Assembly (NCBI GenBank): GCA_935421135.1
Contig: OW285187.1
Location: 18,538,429 to 18,602,428 of the forward strand
Direction: 5' to 3'
DNA from: Bugulina stolonifera
Taxonomy: Eukaryota > Bryozoa > Gymnolaemata > Cheilostomatida > Bugulidae
Length of the DNA stretch: 64,000 nucleotides
Part shown: positions 36,716 to 50,381 of the stretch, piece after piece
Layout: the number at the start of each line of letters is the position of its first letter
How positions within the stretch are numbered: the stretch's first letter is position 1
Notes under the pieces: generated by a model
Databases searched by the model: none
Told to the model about the DNA's origin: nothing
Seen by the model: the letters and a program-made list of their open reading frames with translations, nothing else
Program-made: the position numbers and the translations under genes

Positions 36716-39226
36716 TGCACAAGTGAATGAAACACATTGTTACAAACAGCAATTTGGCACAAAACACACTGAAAACTTACTTCATGCAATATTGAACATC
36801 TTTTACTAGTTTACAAACTAATAACTCAGGTGAAATTGTAAAAATGACAAATCTGGCATTATGTTTCATGTTTGCAAAGTTGAATATTGCATGCAACGAC
36901 TTGTTTTATAGATTTTCATCCAAACTATGCATTCTGAACACTGTAAAAGTGAATGAAACACATTGTTACAAACAGTAATTTAGTGCAAAACACGCTGAAA
37001 ACTTCCTTTTATGTAATATTGAACATATTGGACTAGTTTACAAATTATTAACTCAAGTGAATTTGTCAAAAGTGGCAAAGTCGACCATATGTTTCATGTT
37101 TGCAAAGTTAAATATTGCATGCAAAGCCATGTTTTATTGATTTTCATTCAAATTATGCATTCTGAACATTGTAAAAGTGAATGAAACACATTGTTACGGA
37201 CCGCAATTTAGTACAAAACACACTGAAAACTTACTTTTATGCAATATTGAACATCTTTTACTAGTTTACCAGCTAATAACTCAAGTGAATTTGTCAAAAA
37301 CCACAAATTTGACATTATGTTTCATGTTTGCAAAGTTGAATATTGCATGCATAGCCACGTTTTATAGATTTTCATCCAAATTATGCATTCTGAACATTGC
37401 AAAAGTGAATGAAACACATTGTTACAGACAGCAATTTGGCACAAAAATCACTTAAAACTTACTTTTATGCAATATTGAACATCTTCTGCTAGTTTACAAA
37501 CTAATAACTCAAGTGAATTTGTCAAAAGTCACGAATTTGACATTATGTTTCATGTTTGCAAAGTTAAATATTGCATGCAAAGCCATGATTTATTGATTTT
37601 CATTCAAATTGTGCATTCTGAACATTGCAAATGTGAACAAAACACATTGTTACAAACAGCAATTTGTCACAAAACACACTGAAAACTTACTTTCATGCAA
37701 TATTGAACATCTTATACTAGTTTACCAACTAATAACTCAAGTGAATTTGTCAAAAACCACAAATTTGACATTATGTTTCATGTTTGCAAAGTTGAATATT
37801 GCATGCAAAGCCATGTTTTATTGATTTTCATTCAAATTATGCATTCTGAACATTGTAAAAGTGAATGAAACACATTGTTACAAACAGCAATTAGGTACAA
37901 AACACGCTGAAAACTTGCTTTCATGCAATATTGAACTTCTTTTACTAGTTTACAAACTAATGACTCAAGTGAATTTGTCAAAAACGACAACTCTGACATT
38001 ATGTTTCATGTTTGCAAAGTTGTATATTGCATGCAAAGCCATGTTTTATTGATTTTCATTCAAACTATGCATTCTGAACATTGCACAAGTGAATGAAACA
38101 CATTGTTACAAACAGCAATTTGGCACAAAACACACTGAAAACTTACTTCATGCAATATTGAACATCTTTTACTAGTTTACAAACTAATAACTCAGGTGAA
38201 ATTGTAAAAATGACAAATCTGGCATTATGTTTCATGTTTGCAAAGTTGAATATTGCATGCAACGACTTGTTTTATAGATTTTCATCCAAACTATGCATTC
38301 TGAACACTGTAAAAGTGAATGAAACACATTGTTACAAACAGTAATTTAGTGCAAAACACGCTGAAAACTTCCTTTTATGTAATATTGAACATATTGGACT
38401 AGTTTACAAATTATTAACTCAAGTGAATTTGTCAAAAGTGGCAAAGTCGACCATATGTTTCATGTTTGCAAAGTTAAATATTGCATGCAAAGCCATGTTT
38501 TATTGATTTTCATTCAAATTATGCATTCTGAACATTGTAAAAGTGAATGAAACACATTGTTACGGACCGCAATTTAGTACAAAACACACTGAAAACTTAC
38601 TTTTATGCAATATTGAGCATCTTTTACTAGTTTACCAACTAATAACTCAAGTGAATTTGTCAAAAACCACAAATCTGACATTATGTTTCATGTTTGCAAA
38701 GTTGTATATTGCATGCAAAGCCATGTTTTATTGATTTTTTTACAAACTATGCATTCTGAACATTGCACAAGTGAATGAAAAACATTGTTACAGACCGCAA
38801 TTTAGTACAAAACACACTGAAAACTTACTTTCATACAATATTGAACATCTTATACTAGTTTACCAACTAATAACTCAAGTGAATTTGTCAAAAACCACAA
38901 ATTTGACATTATGTTTCATGTTTGCAAAGTTGAATATTGCATGCAAAGCCATGTTTTATTGATTTTCATTCAAATTATGCATTCTGAACATTGTAAAAGT
39001 GAATGAAACACATTGTTACAAACAGCAATTAGGTACAAAACACGCTGAAAACTTACTTTCATGCAATATTGAACTTCTTTTACTAGTTTACAAACTAATA
39101 ACTCAAGTGAATTTGTCAAAAACGACAAATCTGACATTATGTTTCATGTTTGCAAAGTTGTATATTGCATGCAAAGCCATGTTTTATTGATTTTCATTCA
39201 AATTATGCATCCTGAGCATCGCAAAA

Positions 39227-39455
39227 GTGAATGAAACACATTGTTACAGGACAGCAATTGGGTACAAAACATGCTGAAAACTTACTTTCATGCAATATTG
39301 AACATCTTTTTCCAGTTTACAAACTAATAACTCAAGTGAATTTGTCAAAAACCATAAATCTGACATTATGTTTCATGTTTGCAGAGTTGTATATTGCATG
39401 CAAAGCCATGTTTTATTGATTTTCATTCAAATTATGCATTCTGAACATTGTAAAA
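39227..39455. repeat. Divergent 229-bp monomer with extra base
   Basis: It carries ATCCTGAGCATCGC just upstream, TTACAGGACAGC (one inserted base), CAATTGGGTAC, TTTTTCCAG and TTTGCAGAG. It is duplicated at 49470 in copy 2. It is more diverged than its neighbours, as if it escaped homogenisation. Confidence 0.82.
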
Positions 39456-39683
39456 GTGAATGAAACACATTGTTACAAACACCAATTAGGTACAAAACAC
39501 GCTGAAAACTTACTTTCATGCAATATTGAACATGTTTTACTAGTTTACAAACTAATAACTCAAGTGAATTTGTCAAAAACCACAAATCTGACATTATGTT
39601 TCATGTTTGCAAAGTTGTATATTGCATGCAAAGCCATGTTTTATTGATTTTCATTCAAACTATGCATTCTGAACATTGCACAA

Positions 39684-40138
39684 GTGAATGAAACACATTA
39701 TTCTAAACTGCAAGTTGGCACAAAACACATTGAAAACTTACTTTTATGAACTATTGAACATCTTGGACTAGTTTACAAACTGATAACTCGGGTGAATTTG
39801 TGAAAAGTGGCAAATTTGACCATATGTTTCTTGTTTGCAAAGTTAAATATTGCTTGTAAAACCATGTTTTACTGATTTTAGTCAAATTATGCATTGTCAA
39901 CATTGCACAAGTGAATGAAATTCATGGTTCCAAACAGCAATTTGGCACAAGACACACAGAAAACTTCCTTTTATGTAATATTGAACATCTTGGACTAGTT
40001 TACAAATTATTAACTCAAGTCAATTTGTCAAAAGTGGCAAAGTCGACCATATGTTTCATGTTTGCAAAGTTAAATATTGCATGCAAAGCCATGTTTTGTT
40101 GATTTTCATTCAAATTATGCATTCTGAACATTGTAAAA
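39684..40138. repeat. Edge-type monomer pair embedded in the core (insertion 1)
   Basis: It matches the edge segment 3297-3620: TTCTAAACTGCAA, CATATGTTTCTTGTTTGC, TTGCTTGTAAAACC, ATTTTAGTC, ATTGTCAACATTGC, ATTCATGGTTCCAAAC and AAGACACACAG. Starts are 39684 (227 bp) and 39911 (228 bp). The right part of the second becomes type F (AAGTCGACC). Confidence 0.87.
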
Positions 40139-41960
40139 GTGAATGAAACACATTGTTACAGACCGCAATTTAGTACAAAACACACTGAAAACTTACTTTC
40201 ATGCAATATTGAACATCTTATACTAGTTTACCAACTAATAACTCAAGTGAATTTGTCAAAAACCACAAATTTGACATTATGTTTCATGTTTGCAAAGTTG
40301 AATATTGCATGCAACGACTTGTTTTATAGATTTTCATCCAAACTATGCATTCTGAACACTGTAAAAGTGAATGAAACACATTGTTACAAACAGTAATTTA
40401 GTGCAAAACACGCTGAAAACTTACTTTTATGCAATATTGAACATCTTTTACTAGTTTACCAGCTAATAACTCAAGTGAATTTGTCAAAAACCACAAATTT
40501 GACATTATGTTTCATGTTTGCAAAGTTGAATATTGCATGCATAGCCACGTTTTATAGATTTTCATCCAAATTATGCATTCTGAACATTGCAAAAGTGAAT
40601 GAAACACATTGTTACAGACAGCAATTTGGCACAAAAATCACTTAAAACTTACTTTTATGCAATATTGAACATCTTCTGCTAGTTTACAAACTAATAACTC
40701 AAGTGAATTTGTCAAAAGTCACGAATTTGACATTATGTTTCATGTTTGCAAAGTTAAATATTGCATGCAAAGCCATGATTTATTGATTTTCATTCAAATT
40801 GTGCATTCTGAACATTGCAAATGTGAACAAAACACATTGTTACAAACAGCAATTTGTCACAAAACACACTGAAAACTTACTTTCATGCAATATTGAACAT
40901 CTTATACTAGTTTACCAACTAATAACTCAAGTGAATTTGTCAAAAACCACAAATTTGACATTATGTTTCATGTTTGCAAAGTTGAATATTGCATGCAAAG
41001 CCATGTTTTATTGATTTTCATTCAAATTATGCATTCTGAACATTGTAAAAGTGAATGAAACACATTGTTACAAACAGCAATTAGGTACAAAACACGCTGA
41101 AAACTTACTTTCATGCAATATTGAACTTCTTTTACTAGTTTACAAACTAATGACTCAAGTGAATTTGTCAAAAACGACAACTCTGACATTATGTTTCATG
41201 TTTGCAAAGTTGTATATTGCATGCAAAGCCATGTTTTATTGATTTTCATTCAAACTATGCATTCTGAACATTGCACAAGTGAATGAAACACATTGTTACA
41301 AACAGCAATTTGGCACAAAACACACTGAAAACTTACTTCATGCAATATTGAACATCTTTTACTAGTTTACAAACTAATAACTCAGGTGAAATTGTAAAAA
41401 TGACAAATCTGGCATTATGTTTCATGTTTGCAAAGTTGAATATTGCATGCAACGACTTGTTTTATAGATTTTCATCCAAACTATGCATTCTGAACACTGT
41501 AAAAGTGAATGAAACACATTGTTACAAACAGTAATTTAGTGCAAAACACGCTGAAAACTTCCTTTTATGTAATATTGAACATATTGGACTAGTTTACAAA
41601 TTATTAACTCAAGTGAATTTGTCAAAAGTGGCAAAGTCGACCATATGTTTCATGTTTGCAAAGTTAAATATTGCATGCAAAGCCATGTTTTATTGATTTT
41701 CATTCAAATTATGCATTCTGAACATTGTAAAAGTGAATGAAACACATTGTTACGGACCGCAATTTAGTACAAAACACACTGAAAACTTACTTTTATGCAA
41801 TATTGAGCATCTTTTACTAGTTTACCAACTAATAACTCAAGTGAATTTGTCAAAAACCACAAATCTGACATTATGTTTCATGTTTGCAAAGTTGTATATT
41901 GCATGCAAAGCCATGTTTTATTGATTTTTTTACAAACTATGCATTCTGAACATTGCACAA

Positions 41961-42188
41961 GTGAATGAAAAACATTGTTACAGACCGCAATTTAGTACAA
42001 AACACACTGAAAACTTACTTTCATACAATATTGAACATCTTATACTAGTTTACCAACTAACAACTCAAGTGAATTTGTCAAAAACCACAAATCTGACATT
42101 ATGTTTCATGTTTGCAAAGTTGTATATTGCATGCAAAGCCATGTTTTATTGATTTTCATTCAAACTATGCATTCTGAACATTGCACAA
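41961..42188. repeat. Recombinant monomer at the site of a one-monomer deletion
   Basis: The left part equals monomer 52204 (GAAAAACATTG, TTTCATACAATATTG, CTAACAACTC). The right part equals monomer 52432 (AAATCTGAC, GTATATTGC). Copy 2 has both parents in tandem; here they are fused, with the exchange between about 42068 and 42092. Confidence 0.86.
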
Positions 42189-42636
42189 GTGAATGAAACA
42201 CATTATTCTAAACTGCAAGTTGGCACAAAACACATTGAAAACTTACTTTTATGAACTATTGAACATCTTGGACTAGTTTACAAACTGATAACTCGGGTGA
42301 ATTTGTGAAAAGTGGCAAATTTGACCATATGTTTCTTGTTTGCAAAGTTAAATATTGCTTGTAAAACCATGTTTTACTGATTTTAGTCAAATTATGCATT
42401 GTCAACATTGCACAAGTGAATGAAATTCATGGTTCCAAACAGCAATTTGGCACAAGACACACAGAAAACTTCCTTTTATGTAATATTGAACATCTTGGAC
42501 TAGTTTACAAATTATTAACTCAAGTCAATTTGTCAAAAGTGGCAAAGTCGACCATATGTTTGCAAAGTTAAATATTGCATGCAAAGCCATGTTTTGTTGA
42601 TTTTCATTCAAATTATGCATTCTGAACATTGTAAAA
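42189..42636. repeat. Edge-type monomer pair (insertion 2, with 7-bp deletion)
   Basis: This is the same pair as at 39684. The second monomer (42416) is 221 bp because CATATGTTTCATGTTTGC is reduced to CATATGTTTGC at 42561, consistent with slippage between the two ATGTTT copies. Confidence 0.87.
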
Positions 42637-45143
42637 GTGAATGAAACACATTGTTACGAACCGCAATTTAGTACAAAACACACTGAAAACTTACTTTTAT
42701 GCAATATTGAGCATCTTTAACTAGTTTACCAACTAATAACTCAAGTGAATTTGTCAAAAACCACAAATCTGACATTATGTTTCATGTTTGCAAAGTTGTA
42801 TATTGCATGCAAAGCCATGTTTTATTGATTTTTTTACAAACTATGCATTTTGAACATTGCACAAGTGAATGAAACACATTGTTACAGACCGCAATTTAGT
42901 ACAAAACACACTGAAAACTTACTTTCATGCAATATTGAACATCTTATACTAGTTTACCAACTAATAACTCAAGTGAATTTGTCAAAAACCACAAATTTGA
43001 CATTATGTTTCATGTTTGCAAAGTTGAATATTGCATGCAACGACTTGTTTTATAGATTTTCATCCAAACTATGCATTCTGAACACTGTAAAAGTGAATGA
43101 AACACATTGTTACAAACAGTAATTTAGTGCAAAACACGCTGAAAACTTACTTTTATGCAATATTGAACATCTTTTACTAGTTTACCAGCTAATAACTCAA
43201 GTGAATTTGTCAAAAACCACAAATTTGACATTATGTTTCATGTTTGCAAAGTTGAATATTGCATGCATAGCCACGTTTTATAGATTTTCATCCAAATTAT
43301 GCATTCTGAACATTGCAAAAGTGAATGAAACACATTGTTACAGACAGCAATTTGGCACAAAAATCACTTAAAACTTACTTTTTTGCAATATTGAACATCT
43401 TCTGCTAGTTTACAAACTAATAACTCAAGTGAATTTGTCAAAAGTCACGAATTTGACATTATGTTTCATGTTTGCAAAGTTAAATATTGCATGCAAAGCC
43501 ATGATTTATTAATTTTCATTCAAATTGTGCATTCTGAACATTGCAAATGTGAACAAAACACATTGTTACAAACAGCAATTTGTCACAAAACACACTGAAA
43601 ACTTACTTTCATGCAATATTGAACATCTTATACTAGTTTACCAACTAATAACTCAAGTGAATTTGTCAAAAACCACAAATTTGACATTATGTTTCATGTT
43701 TGCAAAGTTGAATATTGCATGCAAAGCCATGTTTTATTGATTTTCATTCAAATTATGCATTCTGAACATTGTAAAAGTGAATGAAACACATTGTTACAAA
43801 CAGCAATTAGGTACAAAACACGCTGAAAACTTACTTTCATGCAATATTGAACTTCTTTTACTAGTTTACAAACTAATAACTCAGGTGAAATTGTAAAAAT
43901 GACAAATCTGGCATTATGTTTCATGTTTGCAAAGTTGAATATTGCATGCAACGACTTGTTTTATAGATTTTCATCCAAACTATGCATTCTGAACACTGTA
44001 AAAGTGAATGAAACACATTGTTACAAACAGTAATTTAGTGCAAAACACGCTGAAAACTTCCTTTTATGTAATATTGAACATATTGGACTAGTTTACAAAT
44101 TATTAACTCAAGTGAATTTGTCAAAAGTGGCAAAGTCGACCATATGTTTCATGTTTGCAAAGTTAAATATTGCATGCAAAGCCATGTTTTATTGATTTTC
44201 ATTCAAATTATGCATTCTGAACATTGTAAAAGTGAATGAAACACATTGTTACGGACCGCAATTTAGTACAAAACACACTGAAAACTTACTTTTATGCAAT
44301 ATTGAACATCTTTTACTAGTTTACCAGCTAATAACTCAAGTGAATTTGTCAAAAACCACAAATTTGACATTATGTTTCATGTTTGCAAAGTTGAATATTG
44401 CATGCATAGCCACGTTTTATAGATTTTCATCCAAATTATGCATTCTGAACATTGCAAAAGTGAATGAAACACATTGTTACAGACAGCAATTTGGCACAAA
44501 AATCACTTAAAACTTACTTTTATGCAATATTGAACATCTTCTGCTAGTTTACCAACTAATAACTCAAGTGAATTTGTCAAAAACCACAAATTTGACATTA
44601 TGTTTCATGTTTGCAAAGTTGTATATTGCATGCAAACCCATGTTTTATTGATTTTTTTACAAACTATGCATTCTGAACATTGCACAAGTGAATGAAACAC
44701 ATTGTTACAGACCGCAATTTCGTACAAAACACACTGAAAACTTACTTTCATGCAATATTGAACATCTTATACTAGTTTACCAACTAATAACTCAAGTGAA
44801 TTTGTCAAAAACCACAAATTTGACATTATGTTTCATGTTTGCAAAGTTGAATATTGCATGCAAAGCCATGTTTTATTGATTTTCATTCAAATTATGCATT
44901 CTGAACATTGTAAAAGTGAATGAAAAACATTGTTACAGACCGCAATTTAGTACAAAACACACTGAAAACTTACTTTCATGCAATATTGTACATCTTATAC
45001 TAGTTTACCAACTAATGACTCAAGTGAATTTGTCAAAAACCACAAATTTGACATTATGTTTCATGTTTGCAAAGTTGAATATTGCATGCAAAGCCATGTT
45101 TTATTGATTTTCATTCAAATTATGCATTCTGAACATTGCAAAA

Positions 45144-46958
45144 TTGAATGAAACACATTGTTACAAACAGCAATTTGGCACAAAACACACTGAAAACTTA
45201 CTTCATGCAATATTGAACATCTTTTACTAGTTTACAAACCAATAACTCAAGTGAAATAGTCAAAAATCACAAATCTGGCATCATGTTTCATGTTTGCAAA
45301 GTTGAATATTGCATGCAAAGACTTGTTTTATAGATTTTCATCCAAACTATGCATTCTGAACATTGCAAAAGTGAATGAAACACATTGTTACAAACATCAA
45401 TTTGTCACAAAACACACTGAAAACTTACTTTCATGCAATATTGAACATCTTATACTAGTTTACCAACTAATAACTCAAGTGAATTTGTCAAAAACCACAA
45501 ATTTGACATTATGTTTCATGTTTGCAAAGTTGAATATTGCATGCAAAGCCATGTTTTATTGATTTTCATTCAAATTATGCATTCTGAACATTGTAAAAGT
45601 GAATGAAACACATTGTTACAGACAGCAATTAGGTACAAAACACGCTGAAAACTTACTTTCATGCAATATTGAACTTCTTTTACTAGTTTACAAACTAATA
45701 ACTCAAGTGAATTTGTCAAAAACGACAAATCTGACATTATGTTTCATGTTTGCAAAGTTGTATATTGCATGCAAAGCCATGTTTTATTGATTTTCATTCA
45801 AACTATGCATTCTGAACATTGCACAAGTGAATGAAACACATTGTTACAAACAGCAATTTGTCACAAAACACACTGAAAACTTACTTTCATGCAATATTGA
45901 ACATCTTTTACTAGTTTACAAACTAATAACTCAGGTGAAATTGTAAAAATCACAAATCTGGCATTATGTTTCATGTTTGCAAAGTTGAATATTGCATGCA
46001 ACGACTTGTTTTATGGATTTTCATCCAAACTATGCATTCTGAACACTGTAAAAGTGAATGAAACACATTGTTCCAAACAGTAATTTAGTGCAAAACACGC
46101 TGAAAACTTACTTTTATGCAATATTGAACATCTTTTACTAGTTTACCAGCTAATAACTCAAGTGAATTTGTCAAAAACCACAAATTTGACATTATGTTTC
46201 ATGTTTGCAAAGTTGAATATTGCATGCATAGCCATGTTTTATTGATTTTCATTCAAATTATGCATTCTGAACATTGCAAAAGTGAATGAAACACATTGTT
46301 ACAGACAGCAATTTATCACAAAAATCACTTAAAACTAACTTTTATGCAATATTGAACATCTTCTGCTAGTTTACAAACTAATAACTCAAGTGAATTTGTC
46401 AAAAGTCACGAATTTGACATTATGTTTCATGTTTGCAAAGTTAAATATTGCATGCAAAGCCATGATTTATTGATTTTCATTCAAATTGTGCATTCTGAAC
46501 ATTGCAAATGTGAATGAAACACATTGTTACAAACAGCAATTTGTCACAAAACACACTGAAAACTTATTTTCATGCAATATTGAACATCTTATACTAGTTT
46601 ACCAACTAATAACTCAAGTGAATTTGTCAAAAACCACAAATTTGACATTATGTTTCATGTTTGCAAAGTTGAATATTGCATGCAAAGCCATGTTTTATTG
46701 ATTTTCATTCAAATTATGCATTCTGAACATTGTAAAAGTGAATGAAACACATTGTTACAAACAGCAATTAGGTACAAAACACGCTGAAAACTTACTTTCA
46801 TGCAATATTGAACTTCTTTTACTAGTTTACAAACTAATAACTCAAGTGAATTTGTCAAAAACGACAAATCTGACATTATGTTTCATGTTTGCAAAGTTGT
46901 ATATTGCATGCAAAGCCATGTTTTATTGATTTTCATTCAAACTATGCATTCTGAACAT
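45144..46958. repeat. Left-domain-like segment closing the 10-kb unit
   Basis: Monomers 45144 (AAATAGTCAAAAATCAC, GCAAAGACTTG), 45371 E-like, 45599 A, 45827 B-like, then C, D, 46510 E and 46738 A. It has GTAAAAATCAC, CATAGCCATG and AATGTGAATGAAAC, the states of 4-22 kb rather than those of 24-45 kb. Its copy lies at about 55615-57429. Confidence 0.78.
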
Positions 46959-49926
46959 TGCACAAGTGAATGAAACACATTGTTACAAACAGCAATTTGG
47001 CACAAAACACACTGAAAACTTACTTCATGCAATATTGAACATCTTTTACTAGTTTACAAACTAATAACTCAGGTGAAATTGTAAAAATGACAAATCTGGC
47101 ATTATGTTTCATGTTTGCAAAGTTGAATATTGCATGCAACGACTTGTTTTATAGATTTTCATCCAAACTATGCATTCTGAACACTGTAAAAGTGAATGAA
47201 ACACATTGTTACAAACAGTAATTTAGTGCAAAACACGCTGAAAACTTCCTTTTATGTAATATTGAACATATTGGACTAGTTTACAAATTATTAACTCAAG
47301 TGAATTTGTCGAAAGTGGCAAAGTCGACCATATGTTTCATGTTTGCAAAGTTAAATATTGCATGCAAAGCCATGTTTTATTGATTTTCATTCAAATTATG
47401 CATTCTGAACATTGTAAAAGTGAATGAAACACATTGTTACGGACCGCAATTTAGTACAAAACACACTGAAAACTTACTTTTATGCAATATTGAACATCTT
47501 TTACTAGTTTACCAGCTAATAACTCAAGTGAATTTGTCAAAAACCACAAATTTGACATTATGTTTCATGTTTGCAAAGTTGAATATTGCATGCATAGCCA
47601 CGTTTTATAGATTTTCATCCAAATTATGCATTCTGAACATTGCAAAAGTGAATGAAACACATTGTTACAGACAGCAATTTGGCACAAAAATCACTTAAAA
47701 CTTACTTTTATGCAATATTGAACATCTTCTGCTAGTTTACAAACTAATAACTCAAGTGAATTTGTCAAAAGTCACGAATTTGACATTATGTTTCATGTTT
47801 GCAAAGTTAAATATTGCATGCAAAGCCATGATTTATTGATTTTCATTCAAATTGTGCATTCTGAACATTGCAAATGTGAACAAAACACATTGTTACAAAC
47901 AGCAATTTGTCACAAAACACACTGAAAACTTACTTTCATGCAATATTGAACATCTTATACTAGTTTACCAACTAATAACTCAAGTGAATTTGTCAAAAAC
48001 CACAAATTTGACATTATGTTTCATGTTTGCAAAGTTGAATATTGCATGCAAAGCCATGTTTTATTGATTTTCATTCAAATTATGCATTCTGAACATTGTA
48101 AAAGTGAATGAAACACATTGTTACAAACAGCAATTAGGTACAAAACACGCTGAAAACTTGCTTTCATGCAATATTGAACTTCTTTTACTAGTTTACAAAC
48201 TAATGACTCAAGTGAATTTGTCAAAAACGACAACTCTGACATTATGTTTCATGTTTGCAAAGTTGTATATTGCATGCAAAGCCATGTTTTATTGATTTTC
48301 ATTCAAACTATGCATTCTGAACATTGCACAAGTGAATGAAACACATTGTTACAAACAGCAATTTGGCACAAAACACACTGAAAACTTACTTCATGCAATA
48401 TTGAACATCTTTTACTAGTTTACAAACTAATAACTCAGGTGAAATTGTAAAAATGACAAATCTGGCATTATGTTTCATGTTTGCAAAGTTGAATATTGCA
48501 TGCAACGACTTGTTTTATTGATTTTCATCCAAACTATGCATTCTGAACACTGTAAAAGTGAATGAAACACATTGTTACAAACAGTAATTTAGTGCAAAAC
48601 ACGCTGAAAACTTCCTTTTATGTAATATTGAACATATTGGACTAGTTTACAAATTATTAACTCAAGTGAATTTGTCAAAAGTGGCAAAGTCGACCATATG
48701 TTTCATGTTTGCAAAGTTAAATATTGCATGCAAAGCCATGTTTTATTGATTTTCATTCAAATTATGCATTCTGAACATTGTAAAAGTGAATGAAACACAT
48801 TGTTACGGACCGCAATTTAGTACAAAACACACTGAAAACTTACTTTTATGCAATATTGAGCATCTTTTACTAGTTTACCAACTAATAACTCAAGTGAATT
48901 TGTCAAAAACCACAAATCTGACATTATGTTTCATGTTTGCAAAGTTGTATATTGCATGCAAAGCCATGTTTTATTGATTTTTTTACAAACTATGCATTCT
49001 GAACATTGCACAAGTGAATGAAAAACATTGTTACAGACCGCAATTTAGTACAAAACACACTGAAAACTTACTTTCATACAATATTGAACATCTTATACTA
49101 GTTTACCAACTAATAACTCAAGTGAATTTGTCAAAAACCACAAATTTGACATTATGTTTCATGTTTGCAAAGTTGAATATTGCATGCAAAGCCATGTTTT
49201 ATTGATTTTCATTCAAATTATGCATTCTGAACATTGTAAAAGTGAATGAAACACATTGTTACAAACAGCAATTAGGTACAAAACACGCTGAAAACTTACT
49301 TTCATGCAATATTGAACTTCTTTTACTAGTTTACAAACTAATAACTCAAGTGAATTTGTCAAAAACGACAAATCTGACATTATGTTTCATGTTTGCAAAG
49401 TTGTATATTGCATGCAAAGCCATGTTTTATTGATTTTCATTCAAATTATGCATCCTGAGCATCGCAAAAGTGAATGAAACACATTGTTACAGGACAGCAA
49501 TTGGGTACAAAACATGCTGAAAACTTACTTTCATGCAATATTGAACATCTTTTTCCAGTTTACAAACTAATAACTCAAGTGAATTTGTCAAAAACCATAA
49601 ATCTGACATTATGTTTCATGTTTGCAGAGTTGTATATTGCATGCAAAGCCATGTTTTATTGATTTTCATTCAAATTATGCATTCTGAACATTGTAAAAGT
49701 GAATGAAACACATTGTTACAAACACCAATTAGGTACAAAACACGCTGAAAACTTACTTTCATGCAATATTGAACATGTTTTACTAGTTTACAAACTAATA
49801 ACTCAAGTGAATTTGTCAAAAACCACAAATCTGACATTATGTTTCATGTTTGCAAAGTTGTATATTGCATGCAAAGCCATGTTTTATTGATTTTCATTCA
49901 AACTATGCATTCTGAACATTGCACAA

Positions 49927-50381
49927 GTGAATGAAACACATTATTCTAAACTGCAAGTTGGCACAAAACACATTGAAAACTTACTTTTATGAACTATTGA
50001 ACATCTTGGACTAGTTTACAAACTGATAACTCGGGTGAATTTGTGAAAAGTGGCAAATTTGACCATATGTTTCTTGTTTGCAAAGTTAAATATTGCTTGT
50101 AAAACCATGTTTTACTGATTTTAGTCAAATTATGCATTGTCAACATTGCACAAGTGAATGAAATTCATGGTTCCAAACAGCAATTTGGCACAAGACACAC
50201 AGAAAACTTCCTTTTATGTAATATTGAACATCTTGGACTAGTTTACAAATTATTAACTCAAGTCAATTTGTCAAAAGTGGCAAAGTCGACCATATGTTTC
50301 ATGTTTGCAAAGTTAAATATTGCATGCAAAGCCATGTTTTGTTGATTTTCATTCAAATTATGCATTCTGAACATTGTAAAA
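49927..50381. repeat. Edge-type monomer pair (insertion 3)
   Basis: This is the counterpart of 39684-40138 at +10243. It is undeleted and carries the same private variants. Confidence 0.87.

Larger units (their letters stand above)
36716..46958. repeat. ~10.2-kb unit, copy 1 (10243 bp, 45 monomers)
   Basis: It repeats at 46959-57429. Landmarks at constant +10243 offset are 37177, 37633, 38543, 38771, 39456, 40139, 41051 and 41961; after one missing monomer the offset becomes +10471 (43549, 44232, 45371, 46510). Copies differ at a handful of single bases that I noticed. Inside it, the D-to-G series 37405-38998 recurs at 40595-42060 (+3190), and 39684-40138 recurs at 42189-42636 (+2505). Confidence 0.92.
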
